Below are positions 56,838-64,000 of a stretch of DNA of 64,000 bases, piece by piece. The notes under the pieces are model-generated. The model was given only the letters and a program-made list of their open reading frames with translations. It searched no databases and was not told the origin of the DNA. This stretch comes from Novosphingobium sp. FKTRR1. Its GTDB lineage: Bacteria; Pseudomonadota; Alphaproteobacteria; Sphingomonadales; Sphingomonadaceae. Positions within the stretch are counted from its first letter, which is position 1. Each line of letters starts with the position of its first letter. The stretch lies in the NCBI RefSeq assembly GCF_020404405.1, contig NZ_JAIZDA010000001.1, positions 310,001 through 374,000 on the forward strand. Direction: 5' to 3'. The translations under genes were made by a program, and so were the position numbers.

Positions 56838-58088
56838 TCAAGAACGGGGTGCGCGCGTGGTGCGCGCAAGGCTGAGCAAGGGGCCGGCGGGTTTGGTCAC
56901 TGACCCCGGCCAGGCGATGGCGGCGCCGCGCAAGGGCGCGCTGTTGGCGGGTGAGGCGACTTCGGCAGAGGCGGCGCGCAGTGGCTTGGTCGGCGCGCAC
57001 CATGCCTTGACGAACAGGCGGTCGGCGGCGGTCATTCCACCGGGAACGGCGCTGGCAACTTGCTCGCGGCCGTTCTTGTCATACGTCAGCGCGGCCATGT
57101 TGAAGCGTCCGGCCGAACCCGTACCGCCGCGCGCGTCGAGCGCCATCATCTCGCTGGCGCACATCTTGCCGGGGCGGACGCACAAGTTGACCACCGCATC
57201 GAACAAGTCGGGGGCGACGCTGGCGAAGCGGCGCACCGGCTCCTTCTCGCTCGGCTTTTCAAGCTGCAGATAAGCCTCGCGGGTCAAGGCCGCACCCTTG
57301 CTGTCGCGCAATCCGGCGGCCCAGCTCTCGAACGCCGCTGCCGAAACGCCATGCGTGGCAAAGCGCATGTGCGAGAACCCGGCACCGCTGTAATTGGCCG
57401 AAAAGCCGGTGTAATCGCCCTGCTTGTTGAGCACGGCGTGGAGCGTCGTCTCCATGCCCGGCATCGCATAGATCTGCCCGGCCATCGCGGGCACGTAGAA
57501 CGAGTTCATCACCGTGGCCGAAGTGATGTGGAAGCGCACTTGGCGATCAACCGGCAGGACCAGTTCATTGACGGTGGCCACTTTCTGGCCGGGGTAGATG
57601 AACAGCCACTTCCAGTCGAGCGCGACCACCTCGATGTCGAGCGGCGCGATCCGGGCGTCGAGCGGCTTGTCCTTGTCGATCCGGGCCAGCGCGCGATAGG
57701 GATCTTGCAGATGGGTGCCGACCCAGGTGACCGCGCCCAGCGCGATGATGATCAGCAGCGGCGCCGACCAGATCACCAGTTCGAGCTGGGTCGAGTGGCT
57801 CCATTCGGGCTCATAGCGGGCCTCGGTATTGCCCGCGCGGTACTTCCACGCGAACCACACCGTCAGCGCCATGACCGGCACGATGATCAGCAGCATCAGC
57901 GCGGTGGCGATCTCGACCATGTGCGCCTGTTGCCAGGCCACGTCGCCCGAGGGGTTGAGCACTTCGAGCTTGCACCCGCCCAGCAGCGCCGCAGCGGACC
58001 CGACAAGCCCTGTGCGCACCACGGCCAAGCGCGGGCGGAAACGGTGCATGGACGCAAGCAGGGCGAAGCGGGCAGGTTTCTGGGACAT
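56838..58088 (-). CDS. cyoA: Cytochrome bo3-type ubiquinol oxidase subunit II
   Basis: 416 residues. A lipoprotein-type signal ends in [14 protein letters not shown], then two membrane helices and a cupredoxin domain ([61 protein letters not shown]). The CuA cysteines of cytochrome c oxidases are absent from that region, identifying a quinol oxidase. The C-terminal extension of about 100 residues ([18 protein letters not shown] onward) is longer than in E. coli and ends in an Ala/Pro/Arg-rich tail. The ATG at 58088 gives [11 protein letters not shown]; 58049 is possible. First gene of the seven-gene operon. Confidence 0.94.
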   Translation of the reverse strand: MSQKPARFALLASMHRFRPRLAVVRTGLVGSAAALLGGCKLEVLNPSGDVAWQQAHMVEIATALMLLIIVPVMALTVWFAWKYRAGNTEARYEPEWSHSTQLELVIWSAPLLIIIALGAVTWVGTHLQDPYRALARIDKDKPLDARIAPLDIEVVALDWKWLFIYPGQKVATVNELVLPVDRQVRFHITSATVMNSFYVPAMAGQIYAMPGMETTLHAVLNKQGDYTGFSANYSGAGFSHMRFATHGVSAAAFESWAAGLRDSKGAALTREAYLQLEKPSEKEPVRRFASVAPDLFDAVVNLCVRPGKMCASEMMALDARGGTGSAGRFNMAALTYDKNGREQVASAVPGGMTAADRLFVKAWCAPTKPLRAASAEVASPANSAPLRGAAIAWPGSVTKPAGPLLSLARTTRAPRS

Positions 58089-58123
58089 GACCCGAGCCCC
58101 TATGCCTGTTGCGGGGTGCAATC

Positions 58124-58144
58124 GATTGGACATTTTGTCCAATC
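58124..58144. promoter_or_regulatory. 21-bp perfect palindrome upstream of cyoA
   Basis: ATTGGACA-TTT-TGTCCAAT at 58125-58143, extended by a G-C pair on each end, is perfectly symmetrical. It starts 36 bp upstream of the cyoA ATG and about 105 bp from the divergent MFS gene, so it could control either. The regulator is unknown. Confidence 0.7.
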
Positions 58145-58156
58145 CCTTTGCGCTGG

Positions 58157-58183
58157 ATCAAGGACGATAAGGCAGCCCTTGAT
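58157..58183. promoter_or_regulatory. Second inverted repeat in the cyoA-MFS intergenic region
   Basis: ATCAAGG (58157-58163) and CCTTGAT (58177-58183) form a perfect 7-bp inverted repeat with a 13-bp spacer. ATCAA/TTGAT recall FNR half-sites but the spacing is wrong for FNR. Possibly a site for a second regulator of the divergent promoters. Confidence 0.4.
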
Positions 58184-58248
58184 AACCGGCGGCCTTTGCC
58201 CGTCCGCCCGATTCGCATACCTGCAAGGCCACGGAGCTTGATCCCACG

Positions 58249-59583
58249 ATGACCGCCCTTCCCATCGCGCCCCAAACCGCTTCTGCGCAAGATGCCCATG
58301 GAGGCGCTCCCCATGGCGGCGCTCACGGCCCGGTCACCTCGGGCGAGCTGGCCATCGGTGTCATCATCGGTCGCACGTCGGAGTTCTTCGACTTCTTCGT
58401 CTATGCCATCGCCTCGGTGCTGGTGTTTCCGAAGTTCTTCTTCCCCGAATTCGATCCGCTGACCGGCACCTTGTGGTCGTTTGCGATCTTTGCGCTGGCC
58501 TTCCTTGCCCGCCCGTTCGGCACGGTGGCGTTCACCGCGCTCGACCGGCTTTATGGCCGCACCACCAAGCTGACGGTCGCGCTGTTCCTGCTTGGCGGAT
58601 CGACCGCGGCCATTGCCTTCCTGCCCGGCCACGCCACGCTGGGCAACGATGCGGTGTGGCTGCTGGCGCTGTTGCGGCTGGGCCAAGGCTTTGCCCAGGG
58701 CGGCACGTGGGAAGGCCTGCCCTCGCTCCTGGCATTGGGCGCGCCTGAAAACCGGCGCGGCTGGTATGCGATGATCCCGCAACTGGGCGCGCCGCTTGGC
58801 CTGATCGTCGCCAGCTTGCTGTTCGCGTTCTTCACCGCATCGCTGCCCGCCGCCGACTTCCTTGAATGGGGCTGGCGCTTCCCGTTCTTCGTCGCCTTTG
58901 CGATCAACGTGGTGGCGCTGTTCGCGCGGCTGCAGATGGTCGGCTCGCACGATGTCGAGGAACTGTTTGCCAGCACCGCCTTGCAGCCCGAACCGGTGCT
59001 GGCGACCTTGCGCGCGGAATGGCGCACCGTCGTGATCGGCGCTTTCGCCCCGCTCGCCAGCTTTGCGCTGTTCCACATGGTCACCGTGTTCCCGCTCTCG
59101 TGGGTGTTCCTGTTCACGTCCGAAGAGCCGACCCGCTTTCTGGTGATCGAGGCGGCCAGCGGCGCGCTGGGCGTCGCGGCGATCGTCGCCTCGGGGCTGT
59201 TGGCTGACCGCTTCGGCCGCCGCACGGTGCTGGCCGGATCGGCCGCCGCGATTGCCGCGTTCAGCGGGTTTGCCCCGCAGTTTCTGGGTCTTGGCGAAGC
59301 AGGCCAGATCGCGTTCATGACCACCGGCTTCATCCTGCTCGGCCTTGGCTTCGGACAGGCTTCAGGCTCGGTTTCCAGCAGCTTCCCGATCCACCGGCGC
59401 TATACCGGCTCGGCGCTGACCAGCGACCTTGCGTGGCTGTTCGGTGCCGGGTTCGCCCCGCTGGTGGCGTTGTGGCTGTCGGCCAGCTTCGGCCTGATCG
59501 CCTCGGGCGGCTATTTGCTGTCGGGCGCGCTGGCGACGCTGCTTGCGCTGTGGCTCAACCGCGAACTGGGCCGGACAGGCTGA
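58249..59583 (+). CDS. Major facilitator superfamily transporter
   Basis: 444 residues with 12 predicted membrane segments. The start GELAIGVIIGRTSEFFDFFVYAIASVLVFPKFFFPEFDP and FLARPFGTVAFTALDRLYGRTTKL, plus the second-half repeat SGLLADRFGRRTVLAGS, fit the metabolite:H+ symporter branch (ProP/ShiA-like) of the MFS, which carries organic acids or osmolytes. The N-terminal tail is His- and Gly-rich (DAHGGAPHGGAHG). It is divergent from cyoA and shares its regulatory gap. The cargo is unknown. Confidence 0.88.
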   Translation: MTALPIAPQTASAQDAHGGAPHGGAHGPVTSGELAIGVIIGRTSEFFDFFVYAIASVLVFPKFFFPEFDPLTGTLWSFAIFALAFLARPFGTVAFTALDRLYGRTTKLTVALFLLGGSTAAIAFLPGHATLGNDAVWLLALLRLGQGFAQGGTWEGLPSLLALGAPENRRGWYAMIPQLGAPLGLIVASLLFAFFTASLPAADFLEWGWRFPFFVAFAINVVALFARLQMVGSHDVEELFASTALQPEPVLATLRAEWRTVVIGAFAPLASFALFHMVTVFPLSWVFLFTSEEPTRFLVIEAASGALGVAAIVASGLLADRFGRRTVLAGSAAAIAAFSGFAPQFLGLGEAGQIAFMTTGFILLGLGFGQASGSVSSSFPIHRRYTGSALTSDLAWLFGAGFAPLVALWLSASFGLIASGGYLLSGALATLLALWLNRELGRTG

Positions 59584-59612
59584 CCGGCTGACAGGCTGAC
59601 CGGCTGACAGGC
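59581..59612 (+). repeat. Tandem repeat giving stops in all three frames after the MFS gene
   Basis: TGACCGGCTGACAGGC occurs twice in tandem (59581-59596 and 59597-59612), starting with the MFS stop codon itself. TGA triplets at 59581, 59589, 59597 and 59605 fall in frames 0, +2, +1 and 0, so all three plus-strand frames are closed within 19 bp. Confidence 0.9.
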
Positions 59613-59634
59613 GGCCCCGGCCGATCCCGCATTC

Positions 59635-59671
59635 CCGCCGCCCTTGCCTCCTTTGGGCAAAAGGGCGGCGG
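59635..59671 (+). terminator. Hairpin terminator candidate after the MFS gene
   Basis: CCGCCGCCCTT (59635-59645) pairs perfectly with AAGGGCGGCGG (59661-59671), with an inner GCC/GGC pairing across a 2-nt bulge. A weak T-rich stretch (ATTGCTTTG) follows. Confidence 0.55.
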
Positions 59672-59769
59672 ATTGCTTTGACAGGCGCGGCGGTTCGCTG
59701 CCATCGTTCGGGGCACAGGTGGACCCATGGTTCACGCACCCGCACGATCACGGACTAGCGCGCTTGAGC

Positions 59770-61716
59770 ATGGCAGGAACCGGACCAACCACCATCGGGC
59801 GCAAGCCCGCCACAACGGTGGCGGGCGCTGCCCCTACCGGTACGCTGGAGCGCGCGATCGCGCACGGTCGCGGTCTGCTTGAACGCGCCCCCGCACTGGC
59901 CGCCGAACAGGCGCGCGAGATCCTGCGCGTCGTCCCCGCCAGTGCCGAGGCGCTGCTGCTGCTGGGCCTTGCGCTCGCCGCGCTGGGCCGGATCGAGGAA
60001 GCGGTGCCGCCCTTGCGCGAAGCGGCAAGGCGCAACCCCGAAAGCTATGAGACATGGCGCGCGCTGGCCGACCAGCTTGTGCTGACCGGCGACAACGCCG
60101 GGGCCGACTTCGCCTTTGCCCAGCAGTTGCGCTGTCAGGCGACCGATCCGGTGCTGCAGGCCGGCGCGCTGGCGCTGTGCCGCAACGAGATCCCGTTCGC
60201 CGAACGCGCGCTCAAGCAATACCTCAAGCAGCACCCCACCGACATCGCCGCCATCCGCATGCTGGCCGAAGTGGCCGGACGCATCGGCCGCAATCGCGAT
60301 GCGATTTCGCTGTTGAGCCGCGCGGTCGAACTGGCGCCCAGCTTTGAGCCAGCACGGTTCAATCTAGCCACCGTGCTGTACCGCATGGGCGAATCAGGCC
60401 AAGCGCTCGAACAGCTTGAGGCGCTGCTGGCAATTGCCCCGCACAACAGCGCCTATCGCAATTTGGCCGCCGCGGCGCTGGGCCGCATCGGTGAGGTCGA
60501 CAAGGCGATCGAGCACTACGACTTCCTCGTCAAGCGCCATCCCGGGGCCTCGAAGATCTGGCTCAGCTATGGCCACTCGCTCAAGACCGTGGGGCGGCAG
60601 GCCGACAGCATTGCCGCCTATCGCCGCTGCATCGCGCTCGAACCCGGTTTTGGCGAAGCGTGGTGGAGCCTTGCCAACCTCAAGACCGTCTCGCTCGGCC
60701 CCGATGATGTCGCGGCGATGGAACACGCGCTGGCGACGGTGGCGGAACTGGGCAACGAGGACCGCTATCACCTGCACTTCGCCATCGGCAAGGCGCTGGA
60801 GGACATGGGTGAGGCCGAGCGCGCCTTTGCCGCCTATGCTACCGCCAACGCCCTGCGCCGCACCGAGCTGGATTATGACGCCGATGTGGTGACCGCGCTG
60901 GTCGATCGCTCGATCGCCACGGTGACCCCGGCGTTTCTGGCGGGGCTGGAGGGCGGCGGGCACCCTGCCCTCGACCCGATCTTCATCATCGGCATGCCGC
61001 GCGCCGGGTCGACGCTGGTCGAACAGATCCTTGCCAGCCACCCCCTGATCGAGGGTACGCAGGAGCTGCCCGAAATGATGGTGATCGCGCGCAGGCTGGG
61101 CGCCGAGAAGCCGGGGTCGGCCTATCCGGCAACGATCCCTGCGGGCGAGAAGCTGGCCGCGCTGGGCCGCGAATATATCGAGGAAACGCGCATCCAGCGC
61201 AAGCTGGGCCGGGCGCGCTACATCGACAAGATGCCCAACAACTGGCAGCATGTCGCGCTGATCCACCTTGCGCTGCCCAATGCGCGGATCATCGATGCCC
61301 GGCGCCATCCGCTGGGCTGCTGCTTTTCCAACTTCAAGCAGCACTTCGCGCGCGGTCAGGGTTTCGCCTATGATCTGGTCACGATGGGTCGGTACTATGC
61401 CGACTATGTGCGGCTGATGGACCATGTCGACCGCGTGCTGCCGGGGCGGGTCCACCGCGTGTTCTACGAAAGGATGGTCACCGATACCGAGGCCGAAGTG
61501 CGCGCGCTGCTCGACTATGTCGGAGTCGAATTCGATCCGGCATGCTTGCGCTTCCATGAAAACAGCCGCCCGGTCCGTACCGCCAGTTCCGAACAGGTGC
61601 GCCGTCCGATCAATCGCGACGGTATGGAGCAATGGTATAATTTTGCACCATTTCTTGGCCCCTTGCGTGAAGCATTGGGACCGGCGTTGACCGAATACCC
61701 CTATCTCGAAGCGTGA
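59770..61716 (+). CDS. TPR-repeat sulfotransferase
   Basis: 648 residues. Residues about 30-420 are tetratricopeptide repeats, for example AEALLLLGLALAALGRIEEAVPPLREAARRNPES and FEPARFNLATVLYRMGESGQALEQLEALLAIAP. From about 425 a sulfotransferase domain begins with the PAPS 5'-phosphosulfate loop FIIGMPRAGSTLVEQILASHP, with the 3'-phosphate region at NARIIDARRHPLGCCFSNFKQ. It would transfer sulfate from PAPS to an unknown acceptor, possibly a protein bound by the TPRs. The start ATG at 59770 lacks a strong ribosome site. A TonB receptor gene follows 110 bp later. Confidence 0.88.
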   Translation: MAGTGPTTIGRKPATTVAGAAPTGTLERAIAHGRGLLERAPALAAEQAREILRVVPASAEALLLLGLALAALGRIEEAVPPLREAARRNPESYETWRALADQLVLTGDNAGADFAFAQQLRCQATDPVLQAGALALCRNEIPFAERALKQYLKQHPTDIAAIRMLAEVAGRIGRNRDAISLLSRAVELAPSFEPARFNLATVLYRMGESGQALEQLEALLAIAPHNSAYRNLAAAALGRIGEVDKAIEHYDFLVKRHPGASKIWLSYGHSLKTVGRQADSIAAYRRCIALEPGFGEAWWSLANLKTVSLGPDDVAAMEHALATVAELGNEDRYHLHFAIGKALEDMGEAERAFAAYATANALRRTELDYDADVVTALVDRSIATVTPAFLAGLEGGGHPALDPIFIIGMPRAGSTLVEQILASHPLIEGTQELPEMMVIARRLGAEKPGSAYPATIPAGEKLAALGREYIEETRIQRKLGRARYIDKMPNNWQHVALIHLALPNARIIDARRHPLGCCFSNFKQHFARGQGFAYDLVTMGRYYADYVRLMDHVDRVLPGRVHRVFYERMVTDTEAEVRALLDYVGVEFDPACLRFHENSRPVRTASSEQVRRPINRDGMEQWYNFAPFLGPLREALGPALTEYPYLEA

Positions 61717-61738
61717 TCTGACCGCTTAAAAGGGTGGT

Positions 61739-61758
61739 CCTTGCCGATTGCGGCAAGG
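61739..61758. other. Short hairpin between sulfotransferase and TonB receptor genes
   Basis: CCTTGCCG (61739-61746) pairs with CGGCAAGG (61751-61758) around ATTG. There is no U-tract, so termination is doubtful; it may mark the sulfotransferase 3' end or a processing site. Confidence 0.35.
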
Positions 61759-61826
61759 CCGCCTGCTCGGTTACCCTGTTCTTGCGCGGCGGCATGAGGG
61801 TGTCGGCCGCTCAACAGGGGAACACG

Positions 61827-64000
61827 ATGCGCATGATCTCGAAGGACCGCTGGCGTCTGTCGCAGGCGGCGATCGTCGGCACGATGCTGTCGTCGGTGGC
61901 AATTCCCGCGCTGGCGCAGGAAGCACCGGCACCGGCCGAAGCCGCCGCCGCGCCGCTCGCCGCAGGGGAAATCGTCGTCACCGCCACCCGCCGTTCGGAA
62001 AGCCTGCAGAAGGTGCCGATCAGCATTCAGGCGCTCAGCACCGCCACGCTCGAACAGCGTCAGGTGCAAAGCTTCGACGATTACGCCAAGATGCTGCCCA
62101 GCGTGTCGTTCAACTCGTTCGGTCCGGGGCAGAGCCAGGTCTATTTCCGCGGCATCAACTCGGGCGGTGACGGGCTTGACGTGGGCTCGCTGCCCACCGT
62201 CGGCAGCTACATCGACGAAATCCCGGTGACCACCGTCGGCAACTCGGTCGACATCCACTTGTACGACATCCAGCGCATCGAGGCGCTGGCCGGGCCGCAG
62301 GGTACGCTGTTCGGCGCCAGTTCGCTGGCGGGCACGCTGCGCATCATCACCAACAAGCCCTCCACCGGCAAGTTCGAAGCCGGGTACGATCTGCAGGTCA
62401 ACAAGTACGGCAAGGGTGGCGCGGGCGGCACCGCCGAAGCGTTCGTCAACGTGCCGATCAGCGCCAATGCCGCGATCCGTCTCGTCGGCTATTACAAGCG
62501 CGAAGGCGGCTTCATCGACAACACCTACAAGCAGCGGACGTATTCGCTCGACGATCCCGATCCGAACACCAACGTCACCATCGACAACGCCAAGTTCGTC
62601 GGCAAAGATCAGAACACCGTCGACACTTATGGCGGTCGCGCCGCGTTGAAGGTCGACCTCGACAGCGACTGGTCGGTGACGCCGCAACTGATCTATCAAA
62701 AGCAGATCTCGCACGGGTCATGGCTGTTCGACCCGGCAGCGGGCGACCTGAAGGTCCACGACTTCCTCGATTCGTTCAACCGCGACGAACTGGCGCAGGC
62801 ATCGCTGACCATTCAGGGCAAGATCGGCAACTGGGATGTCACCTATGCCGGTTCGTACTTCGACCGGCACAAGAAATCGGCCATCGACTATTCGTATTAC
62901 ACCGTTGCCTATGACCACTACTCGCTGGCCGGCGGCTATGCGGCGGCTGGCGACTACTATTTCTACACAAAGTATCCGGACGGCAAGGGCGGCTACCTCA
63001 ACCCGAACCAGTTCGAATACCAGAACATGCACTTCACCAAGCAGACGCACGAGTTGCGCTTCAGTTCGCCCGCCGACGCGCCGGTGCGGTTGACCTTCGG
63101 CGCCTTCATGCAGCGCCAGCAGAACAAGATCGCCACCGATTTTGCGACCGCAGGCATCACCGCTTCGGGCGTGCCGATCACGGACTTCCCCAATCAGGGC
63201 CTGTATCCGTTGCCCGGTTTCCCCGACGCCGTGTTCCTCAAGCGGCTCGATCGCGTCGACCGCGACTATGCCGTGTTTGCCGAAGAGAACATCGACATCA
63301 CCTCGTCGTTGACGCTGACCGGCGGCATCCGCTTCTTCAGTGTCGACAACACGCTCTACGGGTTCTCGGGCATCGCCGGGCTGGGGCGCAGGCCATCGCG
63401 TTGCGTGGCGACCAGCGACAGCTTCTACCCCTGCATCAGCGTGAACAAGCAATACAAGGAGCAGGGTGAGACCCACAAGATCAGCCTGTCGTGGAAGATC
63501 GATCCATCGCGGATGATCTATGCCACGTATTCAACCGGCTTCCGCCCCGGCGGCAACGACCGGCGACCGGGCACCCCGTCGTTCCTGGCCGATACGCTGA
63601 CCAACTACGAACTGGGCTGGAAAACCTCGTGGCTGGGCAACTCCATCCGCTTCAACGGCGCGGTGTTCCATGAAAAGTGGCAGAAGATCCAGTTCACCCT
63701 GCCCGGCGCCAACGGACAGAACTATCTGCTCAACGCGCCCGGCGGTGCCGAAGTGAACGGCGTGGAAAGCGACATTGCCTATTACAACGGCGGCTTCTCG
63801 CTGACCGGATCGGCCGCCTATATCGACGCCAAGCTGGCCGATGACTTCTGCAACGCGCGCGGCTGCACGCCCAAGGGCACGCAGCTTCCCGCCACGCCGA
63901 AGTTCAAGGGCAACGTCACCGCGCGCTATGCGTGGAACGACGTGTCGTGGAAGCCGTTCATTCAGGCATCGGCCAACCACCAGAGCGGCACCCGCGCCGC
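61827..64000 (+). CDS. TonB-dependent outer-membrane receptor, 5' part
   Basis: The frame is open from the ATG at 61827 to the last base, giving 724 residues without the C-terminus. A signal peptide (first 30 residues, ending PALA-Q) is followed by a TonB box EIVVTATRR near 50, a plug with VPISIQALSTATLEQRQV, QVYFRGINSGGDG, RIEALAGPQGTLFGASSLAGTLRIITNKP, and many barrel strands such as MIYATYSTGFRPGGNDRRPG. This is the sphingomonad IroN/FyuA-like class common for plant- or aromatic-derived ligands. Ligand unknown; an adjacent TPR-sulfotransferase lies upstream. The start ATG has AGGGGAA six bases before it. Confidence 0.93.
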   Translation, partial: MRMISKDRWRLSQAAIVGTMLSSVAIPALAQEAPAPAEAAAAPLAAGEIVVTATRRSESLQKVPISIQALSTATLEQRQVQSFDDYAKMLPSVSFNSFGPGQSQVYFRGINSGGDGLDVGSLPTVGSYIDEIPVTTVGNSVDIHLYDIQRIEALAGPQGTLFGASSLAGTLRIITNKPSTGKFEAGYDLQVNKYGKGGAGGTAEAFVNVPISANAAIRLVGYYKREGGFIDNTYKQRTYSLDDPDPNTNVTIDNAKFVGKDQNTVDTYGGRAALKVDLDSDWSVTPQLIYQKQISHGSWLFDPAAGDLKVHDFLDSFNRDELAQASLTIQGKIGNWDVTYAGSYFDRHKKSAIDYSYYTVAYDHYSLAGGYAAAGDYYFYTKYPDGKGGYLNPNQFEYQNMHFTKQTHELRFSSPADAPVRLTFGAFMQRQQNKIATDFATAGITASGVPITDFPNQGLYPLPGFPDAVFLKRLDRVDRDYAVFAEENIDITSSLTLTGGIRFFSVDNTLYGFSGIAGLGRRPSRCVATSDSFYPCISVNKQYKEQGETHKISLSWKIDPSRMIYATYSTGFRPGGNDRRPGTPSFLADTLTNYELGWKTSWLGNSIRFNGAVFHEKWQKIQFTLPGANGQNYLLNAPGGAEVNGVESDIAYYNGGFSLTGSAAYIDAKLADDFCNARGCTPKGTQLPATPKFKGNVTARYAWNDVSWKPFIQASANHQSGTRA

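Overview
The window reads as chromosomal DNA of a GC-rich alphaproteobacterium, most likely a sphingomonad (Novosphingobium/Sphingobium type). The reasons are a LigE-type beta-etherase, two TonB-dependent receptors with EIVVT-type TonB boxes, a TPR-sulfotransferase next to one receptor, a cyo quinol oxidase operon carrying RegBA, and dense same-strand operons with 4-nt start/stop overlaps. I see no transposase, integrase, CRISPR array, rRNA or phage gene. One tRNA gene is present (tRNA-Arg, UCU).

1-15.5 kb: mixed metabolic genes. They are a truncated MarR regulator, a LigE-like glutathione S-transferase coupled to an acyl-CoA ligase, a queuosine-precursor transporter, tRNA-Arg, a hotdog thioesterase, a CPA2 antiporter, a second MarR gene behind tandem palindromes, a thiolase-like protein, an alcohol/aldehyde dehydrogenase pair, an Lrp regulator divergent from alanine dehydrogenase (which ends in a strong terminator), and an ABC-F ATPase.

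15.5-42.8 kb: a 23-gene purine catabolism island, the centre of interest. One operon (22040 to 15581, minus strand) encodes a TonB receptor, an exported NUP-family protein, an 8-oxoguanine deaminase and an NCS2 permease. A LysR regulator is divergent from it. Facing the regulator is a second operon of 18 genes over 19.4 kb (42700 to 23322, minus strand) with no gap above 13 nt and eleven 4-nt overlaps. It encodes hpxX, hpxY, an AzgA permease, an exported nucleosidase, hpxW, allantoate amidohydrolase, ureidoglycine-glyoxylate aminotransferase, puuE, hpxZ, OHCU decarboxylase, puuD, HIU hydrolase, xdhABC, guanine deaminase, adenine deaminase and an exported nucleoside-hydrolase-like protein. Read as a pathway, it takes nucleosides and bases to xanthine, urate, allantoin, allantoate, ureidoglycine, oxalurate, oxamate and finally oxalate. 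A related 46-bp element with a GCAA-N16-TTGC core lies before both the LysR gene and hpxX, and looks like the regulon operator.

42.8-64 kb: an SDR plus two acyl-CoA dehydrogenases sit under an 18-bp palindrome that is also found before the alcohol dehydrogenase. Then come a four-gene MacAB-type efflux operon, a cyoABCD-surf1-regB-regA operon, a divergent MFS transporter, a TPR-sulfotransferase, and a TonB receptor cut by the window end.

A structural oddity runs through the window: short tandem duplications that include the stop codon at five gene ends, each unit carrying another stop.
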